From CAZNUM01 sp964539305 (lineage in GTDB: Bacteria > Fidelibacterota > Marinisomatia > Marinisomatales > TCS55): a stretch of 11,905 nucleotides of DNA. Shown here piece after piece: positions 1-7,004 of the stretch. The position numbers and the translations under genes were made by a program. The notes beneath the pieces are model-generated. The model saw only the letters and a list, made by a program, of their open reading frames with translations. It was not told the DNA's origin and did not search any database. Position 1 is the stretch's first letter, and every line of letters starts with the position of its first letter. The stretch spans positions 1 to 11,905 of the forward strand of contig CAZIIM010000038.1 in NCBI GenBank assembly GCA_964539305.1, written 5' to 3'.

Positions 1-165
1 TTAAAATGGTACTTTACCCTAGAGGATTTCATTAACGATGATTACAAAATCCAGGCCAGTTCAATTCTTTACTCTACCCGCCGCATTCAGGCAGGGATTC
101 TTGTCGCTGCACTGGTGGTCCTGGGTATCTTAATTTACCTCTATAAAAAAAGATCGAAACCATGA
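1..165 (+). CDS. C-terminal fragment of an unknown membrane protein
   Basis: An open frame runs in from the window edge and ends at the TGA at 163-165, leaving the last 54 residues. Residues about 31-48 of the fragment are strongly hydrophobic (AGILVAALVVLGIL core) and are followed by a basic tail ending KKRSKP, so the protein ends with a membrane helix and a short, probably cytoplasmic, positive tail. The stop overlaps the start of the next gene as ATGA (162-165), which implies translational coupling and one operon with the PLP enzyme. The visible part contains no motif that names a family, so function is unknown. The reading frame is supported by the overlap and the typical membrane segment; the rest of the gene lies upstream of the window. 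Confidence 0.7.
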   Translation, partial: LKWYFTLEDFINDDYKIQASSILYSTRRIQAGILVAALVVLGILIYLYKKRSKP

Positions 166-1643
166 CCCAGTCTATTACTCAGCTTGCCAACCTTCAAAAG
201 ATCAGGAACGATTTTATCGGTCTGGATACCCATTACACCCTGGCCAACGGTCGTCATACCCGGCGGGTGTATCTGGATTCCACCGCTTCTACACTCATGA
301 TGGGCGTCGCTTACCGCACCATGACTTCCTTTCTGGACCATTACGCCAATTCTCACAGTCTGCTCCATTTTTCAGCCAAAATTACCACCAGTCAATACCT
401 CTGGGCTCACAACCGGATCCTGTCTTTTCTGGGAGCCGACCCGGAAGAATACACCTGTTTTTTCACCGGCAGTGGCGCCACTGCCGGTCTGAACCGAATG
501 GCCCGGGTTCTGCGGGATTACCGCTCGGACCGGGATACGGTGCTGGTGTCGCTCATGGAACACCACTCCAACGATCTTCCCCACCGGAAACACGCGGGCA
601 ACGTGGTACACATTCCCCTGGATACCCGGAACGGAGACCAGCCAGGATGCCTGAACCTGGCCGCGCTGGAAGAAGAATTAAAACGCCATAAAAAACGCGT
701 AAACTATGTGGCCGTTACCGGCGTCAGCAATGTTACGGGCATCATTAATCCCATCCATCAAATTGCAGAACTGGTCCACCGTTACGGCGCCCTCATCCTG
801 GTGGACGGTGCCCAGATGGTCGCTCATCTCCCAGTCCAACTAGGGGGCCACTCCAATAAACAGGAAGATATCGATGCCTTCGTTTTTTCCGGTCACAAGA
901 CCTACGTCCCCGGTTCTCCCGGTGTGGTGGTTTGCCGCAAATCCATTCTGGAAAGCATTGAGCCGGAAGAAGTTGGCGGTGGCATGGTGGAGAACGTCTC
1001 CGTTGAGAATTATGAAATCAAAACCTCCTTTCCGGACCGGGAGGAGGCAGGCACTCCCAACATTCCAGGTGCCATTGCGCTGGCAGCAGCACTGGAAGTG
1101 CTGGACCATCTGGGGATGGAGGCTCTCAGTCAGGAGGAAGATGCGCTCCTCCAGCAGGCCCTGGAGGCCATGCAAACCATTCCCGGTATCATTATCTACG
1201 GTGAAACCGATTTGGGCACCTGCCCCCGGGCCGGTTCCATTTCCTTCAACCTCCGGGGAATGCACCATGGATTGACGGCAGCGATCCTGAATGATTACTT
1301 TAATATTGCTGTACGGAATGAATGCTTCTGCGCCCACCCGTACGTGAAAGAAATGATTCTGGATGACATAATCGAATCCTTTGGCTCAATCCCCGATGGC
1401 AGTCAGCGCCCCCAGTACAAACTAATTGCCGGTATGGTGCGGGCCTCTTTCGGCCTTTACAATACCGCGGACGACATGGAAACGCTGGTGGCTGCTTTGC
1501 AGGAAATTGCAGCCCGGAAAGAGGAATTTTCCCAGCAGTACCGGGTAAACGATCAGGGAGATTATGTCCATCGGACCTTTCAGATGGAAGAACAGAACCA
1601 CTTCCACATCTATACCTTTGTCAGAGACCAGATTGGATTCTGA
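162..1643 (+). CDS. Class V PLP-dependent aminotransferase, cysteine desulfurase-like
   Basis: This 493-aa protein is a fold-type I PLP enzyme of the class V/SufS-CsdA type. Such enzymes typically remove sulfur from cysteine and leave it as a persulfide. Visible landmarks: EHHSN at 133-137 (His over the PLP ring), DGAQ at 215-218 (Asp on the pyridine nitrogen), SGHKTY at 243-248 with K246 as the Schiff-base lysine, AGTPN at 296-300, and FCAHP at 389-393, where C390 sits at the catalytic cysteine position of SufS. RASFGLYNT at 428-436 matches the SufS RASxxxYNT strand. It is longer than SufS (about 400 aa): there is extra sequence between the Cys and RAS motifs and a tail of about 40 residues. 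No suf or isc gene is adjacent. The start overlaps the upstream stop (ATGA), and the stop overlaps the next start by 1 nt. Family is sure; substrate (cysteine, selenocysteine or another amino acid) is not. Confidence 0.93.
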   Translation: MTQSITQLANLQKIRNDFIGLDTHYTLANGRHTRRVYLDSTASTLMMGVAYRTMTSFLDHYANSHSLLHFSAKITTSQYLWAHNRILSFLGADPEEYTCFFTGSGATAGLNRMARVLRDYRSDRDTVLVSLMEHHSNDLPHRKHAGNVVHIPLDTRNGDQPGCLNLAALEEELKRHKKRVNYVAVTGVSNVTGIINPIHQIAELVHRYGALILVDGAQMVAHLPVQLGGHSNKQEDIDAFVFSGHKTYVPGSPGVVVCRKSILESIEPEEVGGGMVENVSVENYEIKTSFPDREEAGTPNIPGAIALAAALEVLDHLGMEALSQEEDALLQQALEAMQTIPGIIIYGETDLGTCPRAGSISFNLRGMHHGLTAAILNDYFNIAVRNECFCAHPYVKEMILDDIIESFGSIPDGSQRPQYKLIAGMVRASFGLYNTADDMETLVAALQEIAARKEEFSQQYRVNDQGDYVHRTFQMEEQNHFHIYTFVRDQIGF

Positions 1644-2092
1644 TGACCGGATTTATCCTTATGGCATCATTACTGCTTCCCCTGGCCCAGACGGTCCCCG
1701 ATTCCAGTTGGTTTTCAGAACCTCATTTCTCTTACACCCCCCGGGTTTTTCACCACCCGGATCGGGTTCTCTTTAATACCCGCCCTTTTGACCTGGAACT
1801 ATTCATTGATTTCCCCCGGGACAGCCTGGAAACCGTGAGCCTGTTTTACAAAACCGATTCGCTCCCCCGCTATCTGGAAATTCCCATGGATATTCGGGCC
1901 CCCCGGTTTTTATTTCAATACGACCCGGTCAACCATCCTGCCGGCTCCATCACCTACTTTTTCACGGTAACCACAAAAGATGGTGCTCTTTATGCTGTGC
2001 CCGTGGACAGCGCCGGGAATCTGAATCCAATTACCAAATATCTGCTGGACCCACAGGAATATTTTAAACGTCGCTCGGAACTGCGCCAATGA
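1643..2092 (+). CDS. Small exported beta-rich protein, unknown function
   Basis: This 149-aa protein begins with a hydrophobic stretch (residues about 3-16, FILMASLLLPLAQT) that looks like a signal peptide, so it is probably periplasmic or surface exposed. A second Met at residue 7 is an alternative start but would shorten the signal. The rest alternates polar and aromatic or hydrophobic residues, with a strand-like SITYFFTVTTKDG segment near residues 98-110, resembling an immunoglobulin or fibronectin-type sandwich. I cannot assign a family. The start overlaps the PLP-enzyme stop by 1 nt (TGATG at 1641-1645), and the stop overlaps the ligA start as ATGA (2089-2092), so it is cotranscribed and probably translationally coupled. 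No Cys follows the signal, so it is not a lipoprotein. Confidence 0.75.
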   Translation: MTGFILMASLLLPLAQTVPDSSWFSEPHFSYTPRVFHHPDRVLFNTRPFDLELFIDFPRDSLETVSLFYKTDSLPRYLEIPMDIRAPRFLFQYDPVNHPAGSITYFFTVTTKDGALYAVPVDSAGNLNPITKYLLDPQEYFKRRSELRQ

Positions 2093-4109
2093 AATCGATT
2101 CAACAACAGATTGAAAAGCTGAGAAGCCAAATCCGGGACCATAATTACCGTTACTACGTTCTGGACGACCCCTTGATTTCCGACGCCGAGTATGATCAAC
2201 TGTTCCGTGAGCTCCAGGAACTGGAAGCCAAGTACCCGGAACTGATTATGCCCGATTCCCCCACCCAGCGTGTAGGGGCCAAGCCCTCCGAAGCCTTTGG
2301 AACGATTACGCACCGCCTTCCCATGCTTTCTCTTGAAAATGCTATGAATGAAGAGGAATTAAAGGCATTCGATGCCCGTGTGAAAAAGGGGTTGGGTTTT
2401 GACGAATCGATTGAATACGTGGGAGAACCCAAGCTGGATGGCCTGGCAGTGGAATTGGTCTTCGAGGCGGGCCGTTTTGTAAACGGATCTACCCGGGGGG
2501 ACGGCGTTACAGGCGAGGATATAACCCAGAACCTCAGGACTATTCCTGCTATTCCCTTGTCTTTAAGGACGGAAACAACCCCTCCTCCGGAACTTCTGGA
2601 AGTACGGGGGGAGGTGTTCATGACCAAAGCCAATTTTGAGAAATTGAATCAACAGCGGGAGGCAAGCCTGGAGTCACTGTTTGCCAATCCCCGGAATGCC
2701 GCCGCCGGCAGCCTCCGGCAACTGGACCCGGAAATCACGGCCCAGCGCACCCTGTCCATCTACTGCTACGAAGTTGGTGTTGTAAGAGGACATACCTTTT
2801 CCAACCACCTGGAATTACTGGGTACCCTGAAAGGATGGGGGTTACCGGTGAATCCGGAAATCCAGGTTTTAAAAGGGATTGAAGCGGCACTGGCTTACTA
2901 CCACCAATTAGGGGAACGTCGAGAAACACTCCCTTATGAAATCGACGGTGTCGTTCTCAAAGTGAATTCATATGCCCAGCGGGAGCGGTTGGGAATCCGC
3001 AGCCGCTCTCCCCGGTGGGCCATCGCCGGGAAATTCAAGGCACAGCAGGTGACCACCCGGGTAGAGGACATTATTGTTTCCGTGGGTCGTACCGGAGCTT
3101 TAACGCCCGTAGCACAGCTGAAACCGGTACAGGTGGGTGGCGTCACGGTGACGCACGCCACCCTCCATAATCAGGATGAAATTGACCGTAAAGATATAAG
3201 GGTTGGGGATACGGTCTTAATCCAGCGGGCAGGCGATGTTATTCCTGAAGTGGTGAAAGTCATCCGGGAAAAGCGCCCATCCGGAACCGTCCCGTTTAAA
3301 CTGCCTGAACACTGTCCCGTCTGTCACCATGAAACCTACCGTCCCCCTGGCGAAGTGGTTTCCCGCTGCCAGAACCTCTCCTGCCCCGCCCAGATCAAAG
3401 GCCGGTTGAAGCATTTTGTTTCCAAGGGGGCTCTGGATATCGACGGTTTCGGCGAAAAACTGATCGACCAACTGGTGGAGGCGGGACACTTAACCACGGT
3501 GGATGGAATCTTCCGCCTCACGTTTGACACCCTGTCAAACCTGGAACGGATGGGGGCAAAATCAGCCCGTAACCTCCTGGAGGCCATCGAAATAGCAAAA
3601 CAGACCACATTCGCCCGGTTTGTCTACGCCCTGGGAATCCGGAATGTGGGAGCCCACCTGGCCCGGGTACTGGAAAAAGCTTTTAACGGCAANNNNNNNN
3701 NNNNNNNNNNNNNNNNNNNNNNNNNNNNNNNNNNNNNNNNNNNNNNNNNNNNNNNNNNNNNNNNNNNNNNNNNNNNNNNNNNNNNNNNNNNNGGGGTGAT
3801 CAAACCAATCGGCAGGTGGTCCAATCCTGCCTGGACCTGGGAGTAACAATCACTCCTGCAAAGGATTCAGGGCCGAAGCCACTGGAGGGCCTTACCTTTG
3901 TATTTACCGGGGCTTTGGAACAATTCACCCGCCCGGATGCCCAGGAGATGGTCCAGCGACTGGGGGGACGGTCTGCCAACTTCGTTAGTAAAAAAACCGA
4001 TTATGTTGTGGCCGGTCCAGGCGCCGGGAGCAAATTAAAAAAAGCCGGGGAACTGGGTGTCACCGTTCTGACCGAAGATGAATTCCTGAACATGGTGAAA
4101 GCAGGATGA
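2089..4109 (+). CDS. ligA: NAD-dependent DNA ligase LigA, interrupted by an assembly gap
   Basis: LigA seals nicks in duplex DNA using NAD+ during replication and repair. Domains in order: domain Ia with YYxxDxPxxxDxEYD at about 22-36; the adenylation domain with KLDG, nucleophile K115, at 115-118; STRGDGVTGED at about 134-144; the OB fold; a four-Cys zinc finger (C409, C412, C427, C432); helix-hairpin-helix repeats to residue 534; then 100 N (3693-3792). After the gap the frame resumes at about 3795 with DQTNRQVVQ, followed by a BRCT domain (3870-4100, VFTGAL, SKKTDYVVAG) and TGA at 4107-4109. The two parts are in different frames only because the gap is an arbitrary 100 N. Known parts give 534 plus 104 residues; with LigA near 670 aa, about 33-38 residues (the last HhH) are missing. 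The start overlaps the previous stop by ATGA; the stop overlaps the PAP2 start. Treat it as one intact gene. Confidence 0.97.
3693..3792. other. Assembly gap (100 N) inside ligA
   Basis: A run of exactly 100 N interrupts ligA between the helix-hairpin-helix region and the BRCT domain. The flanks (ending TTTTAACGGCAA, resuming GGGGTGATCAAACC) share no overlap, so real sequence is missing. The reading frame changes from position 1 to position 3 across it. To restore the frame, the true length must leave remainder 2 when divided by 3 (for example 98, 101, 104). Comparison with usual LigA length gives about 100-115 nt. Confidence 0.97.
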
Positions 4110-4717
4110 AGATCCGAATTCTCTTTATTTCAATGCTGTTCTGTTTTCAGTTCCTCACTGGTTTGAACGTAGGTCAGTTCGACCAAAATCTTACCTCCCA
4201 CCTCCAGGGGGACAACCAGCATTTCCTCCGGGATATCCTGTTGGAATCCATTGCTCTCGGGTCCCCTTTCATTGAATCGGCCACCGCTGCGGAGTGGTAT
4301 TTCTCCGGCTACCGGCAGGAGGCCACCGCCCTGGCAGCAACGCTGGCCATTACACAGATCCCCGTCGTTGTGACCAAATACTCCGTTCGCCGGTCCCGTC
4401 CGCCACGCTCCTACCAACCCCATCTCTGGAACACCCGGATTACCCCCTCTTTCCCCTCTGGCCATGTGGCCTCTACGGCAGCCTGGGGCGCATTCGTGAG
4501 TCACATTTACCCCCAATCCAAAGGCCTGGCGCTCTCCCTCATCGGCCTCTCCGCCTACAGTCAGGTCTATGTGGGAAATCATTTTGTCACCGATACACTC
4601 GCAGGAGCCATTCTCGGGTGGGCAGTTGGATCGTGGGCCCACTCGACCTGGAAGCAGAAAACCAGATCCCACCCCGGACCCCCTCCGCCCCTATTCAAGA
4701 TTATTATCCCGCTTTAA
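4106..4717 (+). CDS. PAP2-family phosphatase, probably exported or membrane bound
   Basis: This 203-aa protein belongs to the type 2 phosphatidic acid phosphatase family, which hydrolyses lipid phosphates such as phosphatidate or undecaprenyl pyrophosphate through a phospho-histidine. The three motifs are visible: C1 KYSVRRSRP (K91, R98, P99), C2 PSGH (117-120, acid-base H120), and C3 SQVYVGNHFVTD (152-163) with nucleophile H159 and D163. In C3 the usual SR is SQ, so the arginine thought to hold the phosphate is Gln153. An N-terminal hydrophobic stretch (residues 4-20) looks like a signal peptide or first helix. Further hydrophobic segments lie near 75-90, 141-151 and 165-177. The Pro-rich tail (about 190-203) has no known role. 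The start overlaps the ligA stop (ATGA 4106-4109). It is the last gene of the first unit. Substrate is not predictable from sequence; activity may be altered by the R-to-Q change. Confidence 0.88.
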   Translation: MKIRILFISMLFCFQFLTGLNVGQFDQNLTSHLQGDNQHFLRDILLESIALGSPFIESATAAEWYFSGYRQEATALAATLAITQIPVVVTKYSVRRSRPPRSYQPHLWNTRITPSFPSGHVASTAAWGAFVSHIYPQSKGLALSLIGLSAYSQVYVGNHFVTDTLAGAILGWAVGSWAHSTWKQKTRSHPGPPPPLFKIIIPL

Positions 4718-4745
4718 ATCGGACGATTGCACATCCTCGTGAATA

Positions 4746-4751
4746 TTGACA
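4746..4751 (+). promoter_or_regulatory. Possible -35 element (TTGACA) in the inter-operon spacer
   Basis: The 110-nt spacer 4718-4827 separates two runs of tightly packed + strand genes, so a promoter is expected here. It holds a perfect TTGACA. No good -10 hexamer lies 16-18 nt downstream (CAGGAT at 4769-4774 is the nearest), and a Bacteroidota-type -7 box is not clear either. No hairpin followed by a T-run is visible for the upstream unit. This is a weak call based on position and a single hexamer. Confidence 0.22.
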
Positions 4752-4814
4752 GGCGAATCTTATGGGGACAGGATCGTAGATTAATTGCTTCAAGATAAAA
4801 AACATTTTTCATTT

Positions 4815-4820
4815 AAAGGT
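4815..4820 (+). promoter_or_regulatory. Ribosome binding site of the 109-aa protein
   Basis: AAAGGT lies 7 nt before the ATG at 4828 and is a good Shine-Dalgarno match. It supports 4828 as the start over the second ATG at 4831, and supports this gene as the first of a new unit, since most other genes here start by overlap with no clear site. Confidence 0.55.
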
Positions 4821-4827
4821 TAAATCA

Positions 4828-5157
4828 ATGATGAAAATCGAAGACATTGTAGAAGACGTGGTTCTCCTGGTTCTGGGCGATCATGAGCCCTTGAAAGAAC
4901 TGGGGTTTGACTCCAACAAACTCTACGCCAAGGTGGTTGGCTATGACGAATACGGTATCTGGGTCGAACACCCTAACTTCCCCATCCCGGTCCCGAAAAA
5001 ATCATCCAAAGCAAAACGTAAATTTAAACCGGTGACCGCCTCCACCTTAATTCCCTGGCAGTTTATTACTTCCATTGTCCATTTCCCGAATGTGGAGGGA
5101 TTTGATTTCCCCAATCCTTTTGATCAACACATCGGTTTCGATATTACAGACGCATGA
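4828..5157 (+). CDS. Conserved-looking 109-aa protein of unknown function
   Basis: I do not recognise this family. It is a short soluble protein (109 aa) with no signal peptide or membrane segment. The N-terminus (MMKIEDIVEDVVLLV) looks helical. It is followed by strand-like stretches: KLYAKVVGYDEYGIWVEH (residues 31-48), a basic low-complexity turn (KKSSKAKRKFK, about 57-67), then TASTLIPWQFITSIVHF (residues 71-87). The pattern of a helix, a glycine-centred bent strand pair and a short final strand loosely resembles an Sm/Hfq-like small beta barrel; this is inference only. It has its own ribosome binding site at 4815-4820. Its stop overlaps the ABC ATPase start (ATGA 5154-5157), so it is the lead gene of the exporter unit and may regulate or assist it. 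Confidence 0.8.
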   Translation: MMKIEDIVEDVVLLVLGDHEPLKELGFDSNKLYAKVVGYDEYGIWVEHPNFPIPVPKKSSKAKRKFKPVTASTLIPWQFITSIVHFPNVEGFDFPNPFDQHIGFDITDA

Positions 5158-6232
5158 CACCTGCCATCCGAATCCGGGGACTGAAAAAATCCTACGGCAA
5201 TACCCAGGCGCTTCGGGGGATTGATATTACCATCAATGATGGTGAATTCTACGGACTGCTGGGACCCAACGGTGCCGGGAAGACCACCACCATCAGCATC
5301 CTGACAGGACTGGTGAGCAAGGACAGCGGTATTACGGAAGTATTTGGCCGGGATACGTTCAAGGATTATCGTTTTACCCGCTCCAAGGTTGGAGTGGCAG
5401 CCCAGGAATTGTCGGTGGACTGGTTCTTCCCGATTGAACGCCTGTTGTATTTCCAGGCCGGGTATTATGGTATCCCCAAAGCCAAAGCCAGGCCACGGAT
5501 TGAAAGCCTCCTGGAACGATTGGGCCTGGCCGAAAAACGCCACTCCCGCTTGCGTCAGCTCTCCGGCGGAATGAAGCGGCGCTTCCAGCTGGCAAAAGCC
5601 CTGGTCCACGATCCTCAGATCATCATTTTTGATGAACCAACTGCCGGCGTGGATGTGGAATTGCGCCATGAACTGTGGCAATATTTCCGGGACCTTCACA
5701 AGCAGGGGAAAACGATTTTGCTGACCACCCACTACATTGAAGAAGCAGAAATGCTCTGTGAAAATGTGGCCATCATTGACCACGGGAAAGTGATGACCAA
5801 AGGCTCTCCCCAGGAATTAACCCGGCAACTGGGGAAAGCCGGTATTTCGATCAACCTCTCCTGTGGCGACCAACCCTTGCCGGAAGGACTGAAAAAATTC
5901 CATTTCACGCAGGAAGAGGGGCGACTCCATTTCACCGTTCGGAACCCGGAGGAGGCGCTTCCTGAAATCATCAGTCTGCTCTCAAAACAGGACTGCCATA
6001 TCCACCGCATCGAAACAACAAAATCCTCCCTGGAAGACGTCTTTTTAAGTTTAACCGGAAAGGGGATAAACGNNNNNNNNNNNNNNNNNNNNNNNNNNNN
6101 NNNNNNNNNNNNNNNNNNNNNNNNNNNNNNNNNNNNNNNNNNNNNNNNNNNNNNNNNNNNNNNNNNNNNNNNACAAAATCCTCCCTGGAAGACGTCTTTT
6201 TAAGTTTAACCGGAAAGGGGATAAACGAGTGA
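5154..6232 (+). CDS. ABC transporter ATPase (YadG-like), split by a false assembly gap
   Basis: This is the ATP-binding subunit of an ABC-2 exporter that powers the permease encoded next to it. Motifs: Walker A GPNGAGKTT (37-45), Q-loop Q84, signature LSGGMKRR (136-143), Walker B IIIFDEPTAG (156-165, D160/E161), H-loop H193 in LLTTHYIEEAE. The C-terminal LEDVFLSLTG (near 294-303) is typical of this subfamily. Positions 6073-6172 are N, and 6173-6227 repeats 6018-6072, so the gap plus repeat (155 nt) breaks the frame. Joining 6072 directly to 6228 gives GAG TGA, a 307-aa protein ending at 6232, matching E. coli YadG (308 aa, from memory). The restored stop overlaps the permease GTG start (GTGA 6229-6232). 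The ATG overlaps the previous stop (ATGA 5154-5157). Exported substrate is unknown. Confidence 0.95.
6018..6072 (+). repeat. 55-bp direct repeat, left copy (contig-end overlap)
   Basis: This 55-bp stretch, coding for the end of the ATPase (KSSLEDVFLSLTGKGIN region), is identical to 6173-6227. The two copies sit immediately on either side of the 100-N run. This is the expected picture of two contigs sharing a 55-nt end that were scaffolded rather than merged. It is not a biological repeat. Confidence 0.95.
6073..6172. other. False assembly gap (100 N)
   Basis: Exactly 100 N lie between two identical 55-bp copies. Because the copies are the same contig end, the real genome very probably has no missing sequence here; the true join is 6072 to 6228. 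Removing 155 nt restores the ATPase frame and its overlap with the permease. Confidence 0.93.
6173..6227 (+). repeat. 55-bp direct repeat, right copy (contig-end overlap)
   Basis: Second copy of 6018-6072, starting at the first base after the N run. It continues directly into GAGTGA and the permease, so this copy is the one joined to the true downstream sequence. Confidence 0.95.
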
Positions 6233-6999
6233 AAGGAGTCAATTGGGTAGGACTCTGGACACTTACCACCCGTGAAGTAGGCCGTTTCTTTGCGGTCTAC
6301 CGCCAGACGGTGCTCCCGGGAGTCATTTCGTCAGCCCTCTATATTTTGATTTTCGGCTTTACCCTGGAACGGCGGATTGCTGAAATCGACGGTGTCTCTT
6401 ACACCCTGTTCATCATCCCCGGTTTAATCATGATGAATACACTCACCAATGCCTCCGCCAATACATCGTCTTCCATGTTACAGATGAAATTGCTCCAGCA
6501 GCTTCCGGATTTACTCCAGGCTCCTCTGTCCAGTCTGGAAATTTCACTGGCTTACATCATCGGCGGCACCATCCGGGGAACCGTGAACGGAATTCTGGTC
6601 ATGCTGCTGGGAATGGCTTTGATTGGTTTACCGGTGAATCATTTTTTCCTGACGATCGGCTTCATCGTTCTTGTTTCCTGGACCTTTGCAGCAATCGGAC
6701 TCGTCCTTGGGCAACTGGCCGAAAGCTGGGATCAGCTGGCTATGATGCAGAACTTTTTTCTGACACCCCTCAGTTTTCTCGGAGGTATCTTTTATTCCAT
6801 TAAAATGCTCCCCGACTGGGCCCAGAAAGTCAGTTTTTGGAACCCTATCTATTACATGATCAACGGGATTCGTCACACCGTTTTGGGAATTTCCGATTCT
6901 CCACCCCAGACCAGTTTCTGGGTCGTACTACTGATGACGATCGGATTTACCACGGCAGCCATTCTGCTCATGTCCAGCGGTAAAAAAATAAAACAATAA
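6229..6999 (+). CDS. ABC-2 type transporter permease (YadH-like)
   Basis: This 256-aa inner-membrane protein is the permease partner of the ATPase encoded just before it; together, presumably as a dimer of each, they form an exporter. About six hydrophobic segments are visible: near residues 29-46 (GVISSALYILIFGF), 62-72, 105-130, 138-158 (FLTIGFIVLVSWTFAAIGLVL in part), 171-187 and 230-248. The segment FLTPLSFLGGIFYSIKMLP (176-194) followed by NPIYYMINGIR is the characteristic ABC-2 permease signature of the YadH group. Length equals E. coli YadH (256 aa, from memory). The start is GTG at 6229, overlapping the ATPase stop as GTGA, so translation is coupled. The tail KKIKQ is basic. Substrate is unknown; related systems move drugs or glycolipids. 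Confidence 0.93.
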   Translation: MKGVNWVGLWTLTTREVGRFFAVYRQTVLPGVISSALYILIFGFTLERRIAEIDGVSYTLFIIPGLIMMNTLTNASANTSSSMLQMKLLQQLPDLLQAPLSSLEISLAYIIGGTIRGTVNGILVMLLGMALIGLPVNHFFLTIGFIVLVSWTFAAIGLVLGQLAESWDQLAMMQNFFLTPLSFLGGIFYSIKMLPDWAQKVSFWNPIYYMINGIRHTVLGISDSPPQTSFWVVLLMTIGFTTAAILLMSSGKKIKQ

Positions 7000-7004
7000 T
7001 CCTC

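Noticed and set aside
840..1337. Long antisense open frame inside the PLP enzyme (165 aa)
   Set aside because: It lies opposite a gene with clear catalytic motifs, shows no recognisable domain or start context, and is a codon-bias shadow.
3816..4109. A separate 97-aa BRCT-domain gene starting at the ATG after the first gap
   Set aside because: The frame is open upstream to the gap edge and encodes LigA-like sequence (DQTNRQVVQSCLDLGV) before that ATG; it is the C-terminal part of ligA.
4130..4672. Antisense 180-aa open frame over the PAP2 gene
   Set aside because: The + strand has all three PAP2 motifs and coupled starts; the antisense frame is Gly/Arg-rich without a domain and is considered a shadow.
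4746..4782. A full sigma-70 promoter with TTGACA and TAGATT
   Set aside because: The hexamers are 25 nt apart, too far for a normal promoter; only the -35-like hexamer is reported, with low confidence.
5154..6203. A 349-aa version of the ABC ATPase ending QNPPWKTSF
   Set aside because: This end results from reading the duplicated 55 bp in the wrong frame after an arbitrary 100-N gap; the correct protein ends after GKGINE.
6018..6227. A true direct repeat flanking an inserted element
   Set aside because: The copies touch both edges of an N run of standard scaffold size and lie in a gene that is intact if they are merged, so an assembly overlap explains them better.
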